64,000 nt of DNA from an uncultured SAR116 cluster alpha proteobacterium (GCA_902616615.1 CACMTN010000003.1:53708-117707), one strand, 5' to 3'; positions 16,527 to 25,178 are shown, counted from the stretch's first letter. Notes: a model not told the origin generated them from the letters alone. Program-made: numbers and translations.

Positions 16527-17838
16527 CCAATTCTAAAATATGGTTCATTGCAAATTCATAAACGCACCCCCTATCCGAATGAACTGGAGAAAATGGAAAT
16601 GCAAAAGTTGGGAGTTCTTCATAAATGGAAAGTGGAAAATGTAATAAAAATGGATTTATTAATTTTGCTAATTCGGTAGATATTTTATTTTTTGATGTGA
16701 TTAGACACAAAACACCTACTTCAACTGGGCTTCCTTGTTTTTTTTCTAGCTCTCCCAAAATTGAATTGAGGCCTATATGTCTGAATTCAAGAGAATATTC
16801 TGAAGATGCTATATCCATTCTTTTGTTAATTTCTTTTTTTAAGAATTTTGATAGCTTATTTGTCCATTTTTTTATGTTTTTTACATAATTATTATCTCTT
16901 AATAATACTAATAAAGAAGTTTGGTATCCTGAAACCCTAGCTCCTTCTAATTTAACACAGTAGTTTTTTGATGAATTCCAGGTTGCTCCCTCAACTCGGA
17001 CCTTTTTTTTATCAATATTATAATAATTTGAGTAAGTTACATCCATATACCCACCTGGTTCATGTAAAATATAAGGATCAGCATTTTCATAAAGCATATG
17101 TGCAGCAACTGTTTCAGAAGTGCAGAATGCATTTTTAGACATTGGCTCAACAGTAAATCCAGCTTTATCAAATTCTACCATGACAACTCCAGTTGTAGGG
17201 TTTGTTGAACATAGGGCGCCACACTCAGCAATTTTAGCACCATGCCAAGAAGAACCTGGATTAGCCCCTTTCATTAATGGCAAAGCAGAAATAATTGCAG
17301 TGTCAGTTGTTCTGCCTGCAAGTATGATATCAGCACCTGTATTAATGCACTCTTGTATTTGTTCAGCACCTGCAAGCGCGACTATATTTGTCATTTCGTC
17401 AATTACTGTATTATTAAGCTTAGGGGCAGGATTTAAAGAAAGAATTTTATTTAATTTATAACTTTCTTTAATATAGCTTTTTTCTTGATCGCAATATAAT
17501 TTTGCAATTTTTAAATGTTGATCTAACTCTTCAGCTAATTCTATTGTAATATTCTCCATCCAATCAACCATTCCATTAGTTCCACAAGTACCACAAGAAC
17601 CAATAACTAGTGGCACATTAGCTTTTTCTCTGGCAATCATAAGACTTTTCCATTCTGCTTTTATTGCAGAACGTGAATATTTTGATGTCCCCGAACCTAG
17701 AGAAAATGGACCACTATCTGTAGAGCCTCCATCAATACTAATAATATCGGGATTATTTTTAATGCCATGATTTAGAGCTTCTAAATCAAAACCTAAACCT
17801 AGAACTCCTGATGGTACTAAAACTTTAATAGGTATCAT
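16483..17838 (-). CDS. AtuA-like (DUF1446) acyclic-terpene/acyl-CoA utilisation protein
   Basis: The 451-residue protein starts with a Rossmann-like VLVPSGVLGLGFDLEAL, SIDGGSTDSGPFSLGSG near residue 34, the glycine/cysteine stretch VIGSCGTCGTNGMVDWM near 78, and ADIILAGRTTDTA near 168. These belong to the AtuA/DUF1446 family named from acyclic terpene degradation in Pseudomonas; the reaction is not established. No other atu genes (AtuC/F carboxylase) are present, so terpene use should not be assumed. Confidence 0.82.
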   Translation of the reverse strand: MIPIKVLVPSGVLGLGFDLEALNHGIKNNPDIISIDGGSTDSGPFSLGSGTSKYSRSAIKAEWKSLMIAREKANVPLVIGSCGTCGTNGMVDWMENITIELAEELDQHLKIAKLYCDQEKSYIKESYKLNKILSLNPAPKLNNTVIDEMTNIVALAGAEQIQECINTGADIILAGRTTDTAIISALPLMKGANPGSSWHGAKIAECGALCSTNPTTGVVMVEFDKAGFTVEPMSKNAFCTSETVAAHMLYENADPYILHEPGGYMDVTYSNYYNIDKKKVRVEGATWNSSKNYCVKLEGARVSGYQTSLLVLLRDNNYVKNIKKWTNKLSKFLKKEINKRMDIASSEYSLEFRHIGLNSILGELEKKQGSPVEVGVLCLITSKNKISTELAKLINPFLLHFPLSIYEELPTFAFPFSPVHSDRGCVYEFAMNHILELDDPMDAFQIKISEI

Positions 17839-17902
17839 TATAAAACTATAAATATATTTTATTGATTTGGGAACTTATTTGTCTTTAATTAACATAATGA
17901 CT

Positions 17903-18838
17903 TTAATTGATGCAATACATCCAATTTTTTTCATTGATAACTTCACCTATGAATAAAAATGGCTCATTTCCAGTTTTTTTTGCATAATCTATTAAATCAG
18001 CACTTTTATCTGATTTTATAGTTAATCTATTATTTTTAAAAAATCCTTTTGTTCCAGCTAGCACTACAAATTCAGATGACAAATCTACTAAACCACTTTT
18101 TGGTTGTTTTGGAACCATTATCTTCTCGTATTTGTATCCCCATGAATTCAAGCAATTTATAGAAATATCAATATATTTGGCCTTAACTTTCATTAAGCAT
18201 TGTTGAAAAATATTTTTATTTATGCCTTCTAAACTACGAATAGGGTAATCAAAATTAATATTCCCTTTCAAGGAAAGATTTTTCCACTTATTAATCTGAT
18301 TATCTGATGGAAAAATAATAATTGTATTAAAATGTAATTTTGATTTTACTAAAATTTCTAGCTTAATTTCTGAATTAAATTTTGGATGATCTAAAACTTT
18401 AGTCTCAATATTTCGAGAATTAAGTTTTTGTTTATGTAATTTTATAATTTTATTTATATCATTTCTTTGAGATGACGCTGTTACAATTTTGTTTTTAAAA
18501 AGTTTAACAAACTTTTTACCTCCCTCTTCTTCTCCGTAGTATTTATGATACTGATTGTCTAGAACACTTAATTGATATAATGAGTCAAAAGACGGTGGAG
18601 CTAATTCTCTTATTTCCATTATATTATTGTTAGAACCAATTGAATGCCATTTTGAAAGAGTGCCTCTTGACATCCCAAGTTTTTGAGCTAACTCAACTTG
18701 ACTATTTTCTAACTGATTCAACGCATTCGTAATTGCTTCAGCCATTTCAAATATACTATTTTTGACTTTATTTTTGGCTAAATTAATTTTTATTACATGA
18801 TCATCAAGTGACATTATATTTGAAATTTGTGTGTTCAT
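17903..18838 (-). CDS. HTH protein fused to a degenerate MT-A70-like methyltransferase domain
   Basis: Residues ~43-66 form an HTH (QVELAQKLGMSRGTLSKW). Residues ~80-130 (LAPPSFDSLYQLSVLD ... KIVTASSQRND) resemble the ParB-like linker found upstream of bacterial MT-A70 enzymes. From ~155 the order of elements follows MT-A70: FNTIIIFPSD at the place of the catalytic DPPW, YPIRSLEGI for YPTMSxEEI, SWGYKYEK, then SEFVVLAGTKGFF for HELLLxATRG. The DPPW residues are lost, so methylation is unlikely; it may be a DNA-binding regulator. The MT-A70 relation is my own motif reading, not a search result. Confidence 0.6.
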   Translation of the reverse strand: MNTQISNIMSLDDHVIKINLAKNKVKNSIFEMAEAITNALNQLENSQVELAQKLGMSRGTLSKWHSIGSNNNIMEIRELAPPSFDSLYQLSVLDNQYHKYYGEEEGGKKFVKLFKNKIVTASSQRNDINKIIKLHKQKLNSRNIETKVLDHPKFNSEIKLEILVKSKLHFNTIIIFPSDNQINKWKNLSLKGNINFDYPIRSLEGINKNIFQQCLMKVKAKYIDISINCLNSWGYKYEKIMVPKQPKSGLVDLSSEFVVLAGTKGFFKNNRLTIKSDKSADLIDYAKKTGNEPFLFIGEVINEKNWMYCIN

Positions 18839-18877
18839 TTTTAAATTTATATTATTTTACAGTTAAATGAATTTTTA

Positions 18878-19246
18878 CTAAAATTTTTTGCCACCTTTCT
18901 GAAGGCGGTTAGCAAGTTTATGATCCGCTCGTGATTTATTGTACTCTAATTTTTCGTAAATTGTTTCACCTAAATTAAAATTCCTCGATTCAGCTAGGTC
19001 AAATATTCTAATGACAGCGTCAGCAAGTTCAACCTCCATCATTGATTTGTGTTTTAAATGATTATCCATTAATCCTTTTCTTGCACCTTCCATAGCCTCG
19101 CTAATTTCTGAATGTATTAAACATAATAATTCTCCGATATTTCTATCTTTTTTTCTACCTTCAGCATCATGCCACCAACCGCCCTTAACAGCTGCTTTAT
19201 GGCAATCTTTTGCACAGCCATTTACCCCCAAGATATTTTTATTCAT
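18878..19246 (-). CDS. MazG-like nucleotide pyrophosphohydrolase
   Basis: The 122-residue all-alpha protein has the metal-binding pattern IHSEISEAMEGARKG followed about 20 residues later by EVELADAVIRIFDLAE, i.e. the ExxE...ExxD arrangement of MazG/dUTPase-type NTP pyrophosphatases. An N-terminal KGGWWHDAEGR is typical of phage-type and small bacterial versions. It would hydrolyse a nucleoside triphosphate, possibly house-cleaning or (p)ppGpp-related. It lies 39 bases upstream of the HTH/MT-A70-like gene on the same strand. Confidence 0.82.
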   Translation of the reverse strand: MNKNILGVNGCAKDCHKAAVKGGWWHDAEGRKKDRNIGELLCLIHSEISEAMEGARKGLMDNHLKHKSMMEVELADAVIRIFDLAESRNFNLGETIYEKLEYNKSRADHKLANRLQKGGKKF

Positions 19247-19272
19247 AAATTAATCCTTCAAGTAATTAGGTT

Positions 19273-19581
19273 TTAAAAATTAGACATTATTAAAAAACTT
19301 GCCATACCTATAGATATTGTGACAAGAACATTATTCCAAATTAATGCAACTAATATTGCTATAAAAGCAGCATATAATTTAAAATTGTCAATTAAAAATA
19401 AATTCTTATTTTCAATAATTGATAAGTCACTGACTATAATAGGAGTTAAAACGGCTAAAGGAATATATTTGAATGACTCTTTCACAAATAGCGGTAAATC
19501 ACTCGAAATTATACCTGAAAGAGGAATAAATCTTATCAAAAAAGTTATTACACCACATAAAATAATTAATAACCAAGTCAT
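19273..19581 (-). CDS. azlD: AzlD family branched-chain amino acid export subunit
   Basis: The 102-residue protein has four hydrophobic spans and the AzlD pattern TFLIRFIPLSG near residue 13 with SFKYIPLAVLTPIIV near 36. Together with AzlC (which overlaps its start by four bases) it forms an inner-membrane exporter of branched-chain amino acids or analogues. Confidence 0.88.
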   Translation of the reverse strand: MTWLLIILCGVITFLIRFIPLSGIISSDLPLFVKESFKYIPLAVLTPIIVSDLSIIENKNLFLIDNFKLYAAFIAILVALIWNNVLVTISIGMASFLIMSNF

Positions 19582-20267
19582 AATTTTTTATCCAATTTAC
19601 TGATAAATATTCCTGCTAAAATACCAAAAAGTCCTGATAAGATTATCCAGAAATTTATATCTAAATTTTTAAAAATAAGCGCTGAAATTCCTGCCGTAAT
19701 TACTGTAATAAGAGTTGATTTGGATTTAATCATTGGAACAATTATGGCAATAAAGGTAAGTGGAATAATGAATTGTAAATCCAAAAATTCTGGTAAATCA
19801 TTACCTATTAAAACACCAAATAATGTAGAAATTTGCCAAGATACAAATAACGTGATACCAGAACCCAAGAGATGATAGTGAAGTATAGGGTTTTCTGAGT
19901 GGTTTATAAATTTTCTAATTGAAACAGCATAAGCTTCGTCAGTGAGTAAATAAGCAAGCATCACTCGCCAACTTACAGATAATTTATTTAAATATTCTAT
20001 CATTGAAATACTATACAATAGATGCCTTGAATTAATTGCTCCCACAGTTGCGACTATAACTCCAAATGGAGTGGAATTTGATAGAAGTTGAACAAATGCT
20101 ATCTGACTAGCTCCTCCAAAAATAATTGAGGACATCAGCAGAGCTTGAAAGAAAGTTAGACCACTTTCAATAGCCATAACTCCATATATAATTCCAAAGG
20201 GGAAAACACCTAATTGTATTGGTAGCTCTTCAAGAACACCTTGTTTAAATATTTGCAATTTTTTCAT
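19578..20267 (-). CDS. azlC: AzlC family amino acid exporter subunit
   Basis: The 229-residue protein shows FKQGVLEELPIQLGVFPFGIIYGV at the N-terminus and GGASQIAFVQLL near residue 51, the AzlC family hallmarks, and six to seven membrane spans. It is the large subunit of an AzlCD exporter, known from azaleucine resistance in Bacillus and YgaZH in E. coli. An ATGA-type overlap couples it to azlD. It is divergent from the endonuclease III gene. Confidence 0.88.
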   Translation of the reverse strand: MKKLQIFKQGVLEELPIQLGVFPFGIIYGVMAIESGLTFFQALLMSSIIFGGASQIAFVQLLSNSTPFGVIVATVGAINSRHLLYSISMIEYLNKLSVSWRVMLAYLLTDEAYAVSIRKFINHSENPILHYHLLGSGITLFVSWQISTLFGVLIGNDLPEFLDLQFIIPLTFIAIIVPMIKSKSTLITVITAGISALIFKNLDINFWIILSGLFGILAGIFISKLDKKL

Positions 20268-20357
20268 AACATTTATTATAAACTTTTTATGATTAACAAA
20301 ACTGATATATAATTATACTTTTAAAAATTATAAACCCAAAATTTAGAGAATTAAAAT

Positions 20358-21011
20358 TTGTTAAAATCTGAACGAGCAAAATTTATAGTGGAGTTTTTGG
20401 AACAAACATATCCAAGCACGCCAGTTCCACTTAACAATAAAAATGTTTTTGAGCTTTTAGTTGCTGTATTGCTTAGTGCACAATGTACAGATGAACGTGT
20501 AAATAAAGTAACTCCCTCATTATTCAAAATTGCCGACAATCCTTTTGATATGGAAAAAATTCCTGTTGAAAAGATTTATAAAATTATAAGGCCATGTGGG
20601 CTTGCTCCACAAAAATCCAAAGCTATTTCAAATCTTTCTAAAATTCTCGTTAGCAAATTTGATGGTATTGTTCCCAAGGATTTGGTTGAATTGGAGAAAT
20701 TGCCAGGTGTTGGTCACAAAACGGCAAGTGTGGTAATATCTCAAGGATTTGGCATACCAGCTTTTCCAGTAGATACACACATTCATAGGCTTGCTCAGAG
20801 ATGGGGTTTAACTAGCGGAAAAAATGTCAAAACAACCGAGACTGATTTAAAACGATTATTTCCTAAAGAGAAATGGAATAAGCTTCATTTACAAATAATA
20901 TTTTATGGGCGTCAATTTTGTTCTGCATGGAGTTGTGACGGGACAATTTGTAAAATATGTACAACTTGTTACCCAAAAAGAAAAAAACCTGTCAGAACTA
21001 AGAAAAGTTAA
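20358..21011 (+). CDS. nth: Endonuclease III with unusual cysteine spacing
   Basis: The 217-residue protein has the HhH-GPD fold: the helix-hairpin-helix ELEKLPGVGHKTASVVIS near residue 115 with catalytic Lys, and the catalytic Asp in AFPVDTHIHRLAQRWGL near 138. The start is a TTG. The C-terminal cluster motif is C-x4-C-x4-C-x2-C-x2-C rather than the classic C-x6-C-x2-C-x5-C, so the iron-sulfur ligands differ from the E. coli enzyme. It removes oxidised pyrimidines from DNA. Confidence 0.92.
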   Translation: MLKSERAKFIVEFLEQTYPSTPVPLNNKNVFELLVAVLLSAQCTDERVNKVTPSLFKIADNPFDMEKIPVEKIYKIIRPCGLAPQKSKAISNLSKILVSKFDGIVPKDLVELEKLPGVGHKTASVVISQGFGIPAFPVDTHIHRLAQRWGLTSGKNVKTTETDLKRLFPKEKWNKLHLQIIFYGRQFCSAWSCDGTICKICTTCYPKRKKPVRTKKS

Positions 21012-21013
21012 AA

Positions 21014-22534
21014 CTATATAAGTTGAAGTTGATTATTTCTTTTTGTTGATTTTTTTCTTGTTCTACTTCCTAAATTTTTAAAAACTATGTTTGAATTTTT
21101 TCTATACCCCTCTTTTTTAAATATAGATGATAGTTTTATTTTTGCATCTCTTATTGCAGTAGCATGATCAACAATTGGTTTAGGATAATCTTTTCCAATT
21201 AAACAATTAACATTTACTTGTGTCTTCAGATCCATTTTCCAGGGCTCATGAACCCACATTTTTGGAACATTTTTAAGTTCAAAAACCCATCTTTTTATAA
21301 ATTCGCCATTAACGTCATGATCTATTGATTGCTTTATTGGGTTATATATTCTTAATGTGTTTATACCTGTTACTCCAGATTGCATTTGCAATTGGCTGTA
21401 ATGAATTCCTGGCTCATAATCTGTAAAGGTCTGAGCTAAATGGTGTCCCGTTTTTTTCCAATCAAGCCAAAGATCATAACTTGCAAAACTTACCAACATT
21501 GCCCTCATTCTGAAGGTAATCCATCCATTGTAATTTAAACTTCTCATGCAAGCATCTATAAAAGGATAGCCAGTCAGCCCCTCTTTCCATGCTTTATAAT
21601 ATTCTAAATTCATATCATCCTTTCTCAATTCATTATAAAAAGGATGCATACAAGAAAATTCTATTGAAGGTTGAGTTTCTAATTTTTGAATGAAATGGCA
21701 CCTCCACGAGAGACGAGATTTAATTGCATTTAGGTTTTTATTACAAATTTTTTTATTATTTTGTAGGGAGTTATTTTTTTTTAAATTCAATAGTTTTATT
21801 ATTTCTTTTGAAGAGATAGTCCCCCAAGTCAAATGAGGAGAAATGCGAGAGCATGTTTTTTCAGATATTCCTGGTTTGGAAATATTAAATAAATAATTTT
21901 TACTTCTATCATTAATAAAACTTTTTATTATTTTGAGAGCTTCATCTCTACCACCTTTTTGAACTTTACCTGTAAAATCATTTTTAAAAATAGGACTATC
22001 TTTTTTAGGTATGGATCCAACTTTAATTCCTTTAATAGGAACTAAAGAGATAGGTTTAGGAATCAAATTTTCTTTCATTCTGAGATTTCTAATTTTTAAC
22101 CAATCATCTCGATTTTTCAGATTTCTAACTGTACCGTTAGTGGGATGTTCTATTAATGAAACATTATTTTCTTTACACCAATTTTTTACATTTATATCCC
22201 TATCATAAGTCCATCTGTTTCCTGTTTCTTCATGTGCATATATAGAAATAATACTAAATTGGGTTAATAAATTATTAAAAACTTCTATAACAGATCCTGT
22301 GCGTAAAATTAAAGATTGGCCAATTTTTTTTAGGTCGTTTCTTAGCACTATCAAACTGTCATGAATAAAACACCAATGTCTTCTATTAGAAAAAGGTTGT
22401 TTCCAATATTCATCTTCCACTATATAAATTGGTAATATAGGTTTTAAGGTTTTTGAAGCTTCAAATAATGGTCTGTGGTCAGTAATTCTCAAGTCTCTCT
22501 TAAACCATACTATTAGTACTTCAGATTTTTGCAT
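21014..22534 (-). CDS. Cryptochrome/DNA photolyase family protein
   Basis: The 506-residue protein has an N-terminal antenna domain (LIVWFKRDLRITDHRPL) and a C-terminal FAD-binding domain: HLTWGTISSKEI near residue 234, WRCHFIQKLETQPSIE near 285, GYPFIDACMRSLNYNGWITFRMRAM near 333, and FTDYEPGIHYSQLQMQSGV. It would repair UV pyrimidine dimers or act as a blue-light receptor; the divergent FAD site wording suggests a proteobacterial cryptochrome-like branch. It overlaps the TIGR03643 gene by 14 bases and ends a four-gene operon. Confidence 0.88.
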   Translation of the reverse strand: MQKSEVLIVWFKRDLRITDHRPLFEASKTLKPILPIYIVEDEYWKQPFSNRRHWCFIHDSLIVLRNDLKKIGQSLILRTGSVIEVFNNLLTQFSIISIYAHEETGNRWTYDRDINVKNWCKENNVSLIEHPTNGTVRNLKNRDDWLKIRNLRMKENLIPKPISLVPIKGIKVGSIPKKDSPIFKNDFTGKVQKGGRDEALKIIKSFINDRSKNYLFNISKPGISEKTCSRISPHLTWGTISSKEIIKLLNLKKNNSLQNNKKICNKNLNAIKSRLSWRCHFIQKLETQPSIEFSCMHPFYNELRKDDMNLEYYKAWKEGLTGYPFIDACMRSLNYNGWITFRMRAMLVSFASYDLWLDWKKTGHHLAQTFTDYEPGIHYSQLQMQSGVTGINTLRIYNPIKQSIDHDVNGEFIKRWVFELKNVPKMWVHEPWKMDLKTQVNVNCLIGKDYPKPIVDHATAIRDAKIKLSSIFKKEGYRKNSNIVFKNLGSRTRKKSTKRNNQLQLI

Positions 22535-22727
22535 GTTTAGCTTTACGACCGTAGACTCTTTCTCTCCAAACTTGAAAACTCGTCTTTTTTAAACTTGACC
22601 TCATTATTTTTATAACTTCTTTTTCACTTAAATTAGTTTGTAACTTAATGGAGTCAAAACTTGTTTTATCACACCATGCCATTTCAATAATACTATTTAC
22701 ATCATAACCATTATTATTTGTTTTCAT
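22521..22727 (-). CDS. TIGR03643 (DUF2805) small protein
   Basis: Using the ATG at 22727, which overlaps the DUF2256 stop as ATGA, the product is 68 residues: [48 protein letters not shown]. This matches the TIGR03643 family. The longer start in the ORF track (22754) would overlap DUF2256 by 31 bases and adds a lysine/glutamine-rich N-terminus unlikely to be real. It sits between DUF2256 and the photolyase, a recurrent neighbourhood; its role is unknown, though the helices look DNA-binding. Confidence 0.82.
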   Translation of the reverse strand: MKTNNNGYDVNSIIEMAWCDKTSFDSIKLQTNLSEKEVIKIMRSSLKKTSFQVWRERVYGRKAKHAKI

Positions 22728-22867
22728 TTCATTTTGATCCTGTTTCTTCTGCATTTTTCACTACAATACTTAACTTCGTCCCAAACTCTTTGCCATTTCT
22801 TTCTCCATGTGAATGGTTTTTTGCAAACAATGCAAATTTTGGTGGGTAAATTTTCTTTTTTAATCAT
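22724..22867 (-). CDS. DUF2256 zinc-ribbon microprotein (47 aa), missed by ORF track
   Basis: Reading 22867 to 22724 gives [21 protein letters not shown]...[12 protein letters not shown], the DUF2256 pattern with a CxxC and a CxxxC pair that would bind zinc around PFTWRKKW. It begins 12 bases after the thioesterase stop and its TGA overlaps the TIGR03643 start. The family recurs next to photolyase/cryptochrome genes and may assist them; this is an association from known gene neighbourhoods, not shown here. Confidence 0.85.
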   Translation of the reverse strand: MIKKENLPTKICIVCKKPFTWRKKWQRVWDEVKYCSEKCRRNRIKMK

Positions 22868-22879
22868 ATAAGTTCTCTT

Positions 22880-23350
22880 TTAGTTATTATCAATATCTGT
22901 TGTCTTAACTAAAAGAGCTGTATGTAGACCTGAAGCAGCTATCTTACCAGAAGAAGAATATAATCTACCTTCTATAGAAACTATCTGTTTACCTAATTTG
23001 ATAATTTTAGCACTACCAAATACTTTCCCTTCAAATAATGGTCTATGAAAAGTTATATGAATATCTGTTGTGCTAGGTAAATATTCGTCTTTTGTTAAAA
23101 TATTTACACTTATGGATGTAATTTCATCTATTGCACTTGCAATCATTCCACCTTGAACAGAGTTAAATGGATTTAAACATTGTTTTGAAAATTCAAGTTC
23201 ATATTTATAAAACCCATCCTCTAAATTCAAAAATTTCGTATTTAAAAATTTATGAGTTCCACCTGAATTAGCTCTTTGTAGTGATTTTTCTAAACTTTTA
23301 TCTTTCACATTAATTACCTTTTTTATAAGTTTATTATAATGTTTAATCAT
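22880..23350 (-). CDS. Hotdog-fold (PaaI-like) thioesterase
   Basis: The 156-residue protein shows the PaaI-type hotdog motif NPFNSVQGGMIASAIDEITS near residue 60, in which the Asn/Gly helix and the acidic residue of the active site are recognisable, then STTDIHITFHRPLFEGKVFG. It would hydrolyse acyl-CoA thioesters, with unknown acyl group. It is the first gene of the DUF2256-TIGR03643-photolyase operon, 12 bases upstream of DUF2256. Confidence 0.85.
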   Translation of the reverse strand: MIKHYNKLIKKVINVKDKSLEKSLQRANSGGTHKFLNTKFLNLEDGFYKYELEFSKQCLNPFNSVQGGMIASAIDEITSISVNILTKDEYLPSTTDIHITFHRPLFEGKVFGSAKIIKLGKQIVSIEGRLYSSSGKIAASGLHTALLVKTTDIDNN

Positions 23351-23396
23351 TTTAAAAAAAGTAGATATTGTAACAATAAGCTTTAAAGGAGGATTT

Positions 23397-23687
23397 ATGC
23401 CTAAAGGTTATTTTTTGAGTGCGCACCGCTCACCAGCGGATCCTGAAAAAAGACAAGCATATCTTGATCTTGCTGGACCTGCCATTTTAAAAGGTAATGG
23501 TAAAATTTTAGCTAGCACTAATGATGTAGATGCTCACGAAAATGGGGTGTCTGAACAAACTGTACTAGTTGAATTTGAGAGTCTGGAAAAAGCAAAAGAT
23601 TTTTATTATGGTTCTGACTATCAACTAGCATTAAAAGCCCTTGATGGTGGTGCAGACAGAGATATTAGAATTTTTGAAGGCAAGTAA
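23397..23687 (+). CDS. DUF1330 protein
   Basis: This 96-residue protein has the DUF1330 ferredoxin-like barrel: PKGYFLSAHRSPADPEKRQAYL, NGVSEQTVLVEFESLEKAKDFYYGSDYQLAL. A strong AAAGGAGG precedes the start. Members are dimeric cytosolic proteins of unknown activity, often near oxidative metabolism. It is divergent from the thioesterase and ends in a hairpin shared with the convergent dehydrogenase. Confidence 0.88.
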   Translation: MPKGYFLSAHRSPADPEKRQAYLDLAGPAILKGNGKILASTNDVDAHENGVSEQTVLVEFESLEKAKDFYYGSDYQLALKALDGGADRDIRIFEGK

Positions 23688-23707
23688 TTTAAAAAAAATA
23701 ATTACTT
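23682..23707. terminator. Candidate bidirectional terminator hairpin
   Basis: AAGTAATT and AATTACTT form an eight-base stem with an A-rich loop exactly between the convergent DUF1330 and dehydrogenase genes. On the plus strand it is followed by TTTTGG. The stem is AT-rich and weak, so the call is tentative. Confidence 0.4.
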
Positions 23708-24598
23708 TTGGTTTGTCATTCTGTCATAAGTTTTAAACAAAGATTGATTTCCATTTTTTCCTTCATTATGCGCTCGTGATCCTAAATAAAGAGTTTGAAC
23801 TAGAGATAAGCCTGGTAAGGGAACACCACTCTCAAAGGCAGCCTCACTTGCTAATCTTAAATCTTTTAGTTGTAAATCTATTCTGAACCCTGCTTGATCA
23901 TTTTTATCAATTACTTGATTACCTAAATTCTCTAACATCCACGAATTAGCTGATCCACCCATAAGAGTTTCTCTTAAAAGATTTAAATTACCACCCTTAG
24001 ATTTACATAAAGCAAATGCCTCACACATAGCTTGAATATGTGAGCCAACCATAATTTGGTTACACATTTTAAAAATTTGACCCATACCAGATTTTCCAGC
24101 ATAAATTACATTCTTCCCGAAACAACTAAGTATATTTACAGATTTTTTAAAAGCATCTTTCTTACCCCCTACCATAATTGACAAGTTTGCATTCTGGGCT
24201 CCTTTTACACCCCCACTTACTGGGGCATCTAAAAACTCAACTTGCAGTTTTTGCAGAAGTTTACCTATATTTATTGCAGATGATGATGAAATCGTACTCA
24301 TATCTATTACTGTTGTGCCAGGCTTTAAGTAAGAATTTATTCCTGTACGATCGTTAAAAACACTTTCAACATCATTTGTGTCTGGCAGAATAGATATTAT
24401 AAAATTATTATTTGCTATAGCTCTTAAATTGTTTACAGCTTTAATTTTTTCTTTTTCTAATCTTTTTGTAATCTTTGGATTAATATCATATACTTTAACA
24501 TCATAACCCTGCTTTACTAAATTTTTTAGCATTGGCAATCCCATGTTACCTGCACCAATGAAACCAATTGACTGATTAGTCTTATCCTTAGCCTTCAT
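23702..24598 (-). CDS. 3-hydroxyisobutyrate dehydrogenase-family oxidoreductase
   Basis: The 298-residue protein has the N-terminal NAD(P) motif IGFIGAGNMGLPMLKNLVKQG, the family's DAPVSGGVKGAQNANLSIMVGG near residue 122, catalytic lysine in GMGQIFKMCNQIM near 172, and a long all-alpha C-domain. Family members oxidise 3-hydroxyisobutyrate, tartronate semialdehyde or related beta-hydroxy acids; which one is not deducible. It stands alone. Confidence 0.88.
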   Translation of the reverse strand: MKAKDKTNQSIGFIGAGNMGLPMLKNLVKQGYDVKVYDINPKITKRLEKEKIKAVNNLRAIANNNFIISILPDTNDVESVFNDRTGINSYLKPGTTVIDMSTISSSSAINIGKLLQKLQVEFLDAPVSGGVKGAQNANLSIMVGGKKDAFKKSVNILSCFGKNVIYAGKSGMGQIFKMCNQIMVGSHIQAMCEAFALCKSKGGNLNLLRETLMGGSANSWMLENLGNQVIDKNDQAGFRIDLQLKDLRLASEAAFESGVPLPGLSLVQTLYLGSRAHNEGKNGNQSLFKTYDRMTNQK

Positions 24599-24829
24599 AT
24601 ATTATTCTTCCACAATTTAAGTTTAATTTTACTGACAAAAACTAGTATTATTTATAATAAAGATTACATTTATAATCCAATTGAATCTTAAAATATCAAC
24701 CTCCAATTTAATTGTAAATATGTAAGTAGATCCAAACATTTAACATGCTAATTGTAATGACTTGAAATAGTTGCCTAAAAATGTATCATTTTAATATTGT
24801 ATCAGTAATAATGTATATGGGGGTGTTGC

Positions 24830-25129
24830 ATGAAGGATACAAAACAATCCTTGTCTGAATTGTGGGCGCTTCTTAGAAATAAGGAAAAAGAGTTTGGACT
24901 AGACAATCTTTCCCTAATAGAACGAGAGATATTTCAAGGAATATTAAATCTTCAAGGTAAAAACGAAAAAATTAGTCTTGACATTATTTTAAAAAATTGT
25001 CCTCATCCAAGAGCAACTTTCTTTAGATGTTTTAAGAAACTACGTTATGAAGAAATTATAGAAGTTACAAAAGATGTTAATGATTCTAGGAAATCGTTTG
25101 TCAATGTTAAACCAAAATTTTTGTATTAA
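24830..25129 (+). CDS. Small winged-helix-like regulator upstream of porin
   Basis: The 99-residue protein looks like a MarR/winged-helix fragment: a helix ELWALLRNKEKEFG, then LSLIEREIFQGILNLQG, the recognition-like PHPRATFFRCFKKLRYEEIIEVTKDVNDSRKSFVNV with a wing hairpin. It is preceded by GGGGGTG and two TATCA half-sites. The next gene in the same direction is the porin, separated by 226 bases containing palindromes. I infer it regulates the porin or itself; the family is not firmly recognised. Confidence 0.65.
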   Translation: MKDTKQSLSELWALLRNKEKEFGLDNLSLIEREIFQGILNLQGKNEKISLDIILKNCPHPRATFFRCFKKLRYEEIIEVTKDVNDSRKSFVNVKPKFLY

Positions 25130-25178
25130 TCGATGAGAACTAAATTTAAATTATAAAAATACTACAATGTTGCACAAA

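Noticed and set aside
17903-19246. Complete prophage or restriction-modification locus around the HTH/MT-A70-like and MazG-like genes
   Set aside because: No integrase, structural, lysis or restriction gene is nearby; neighbours are ordinary metabolic genes.
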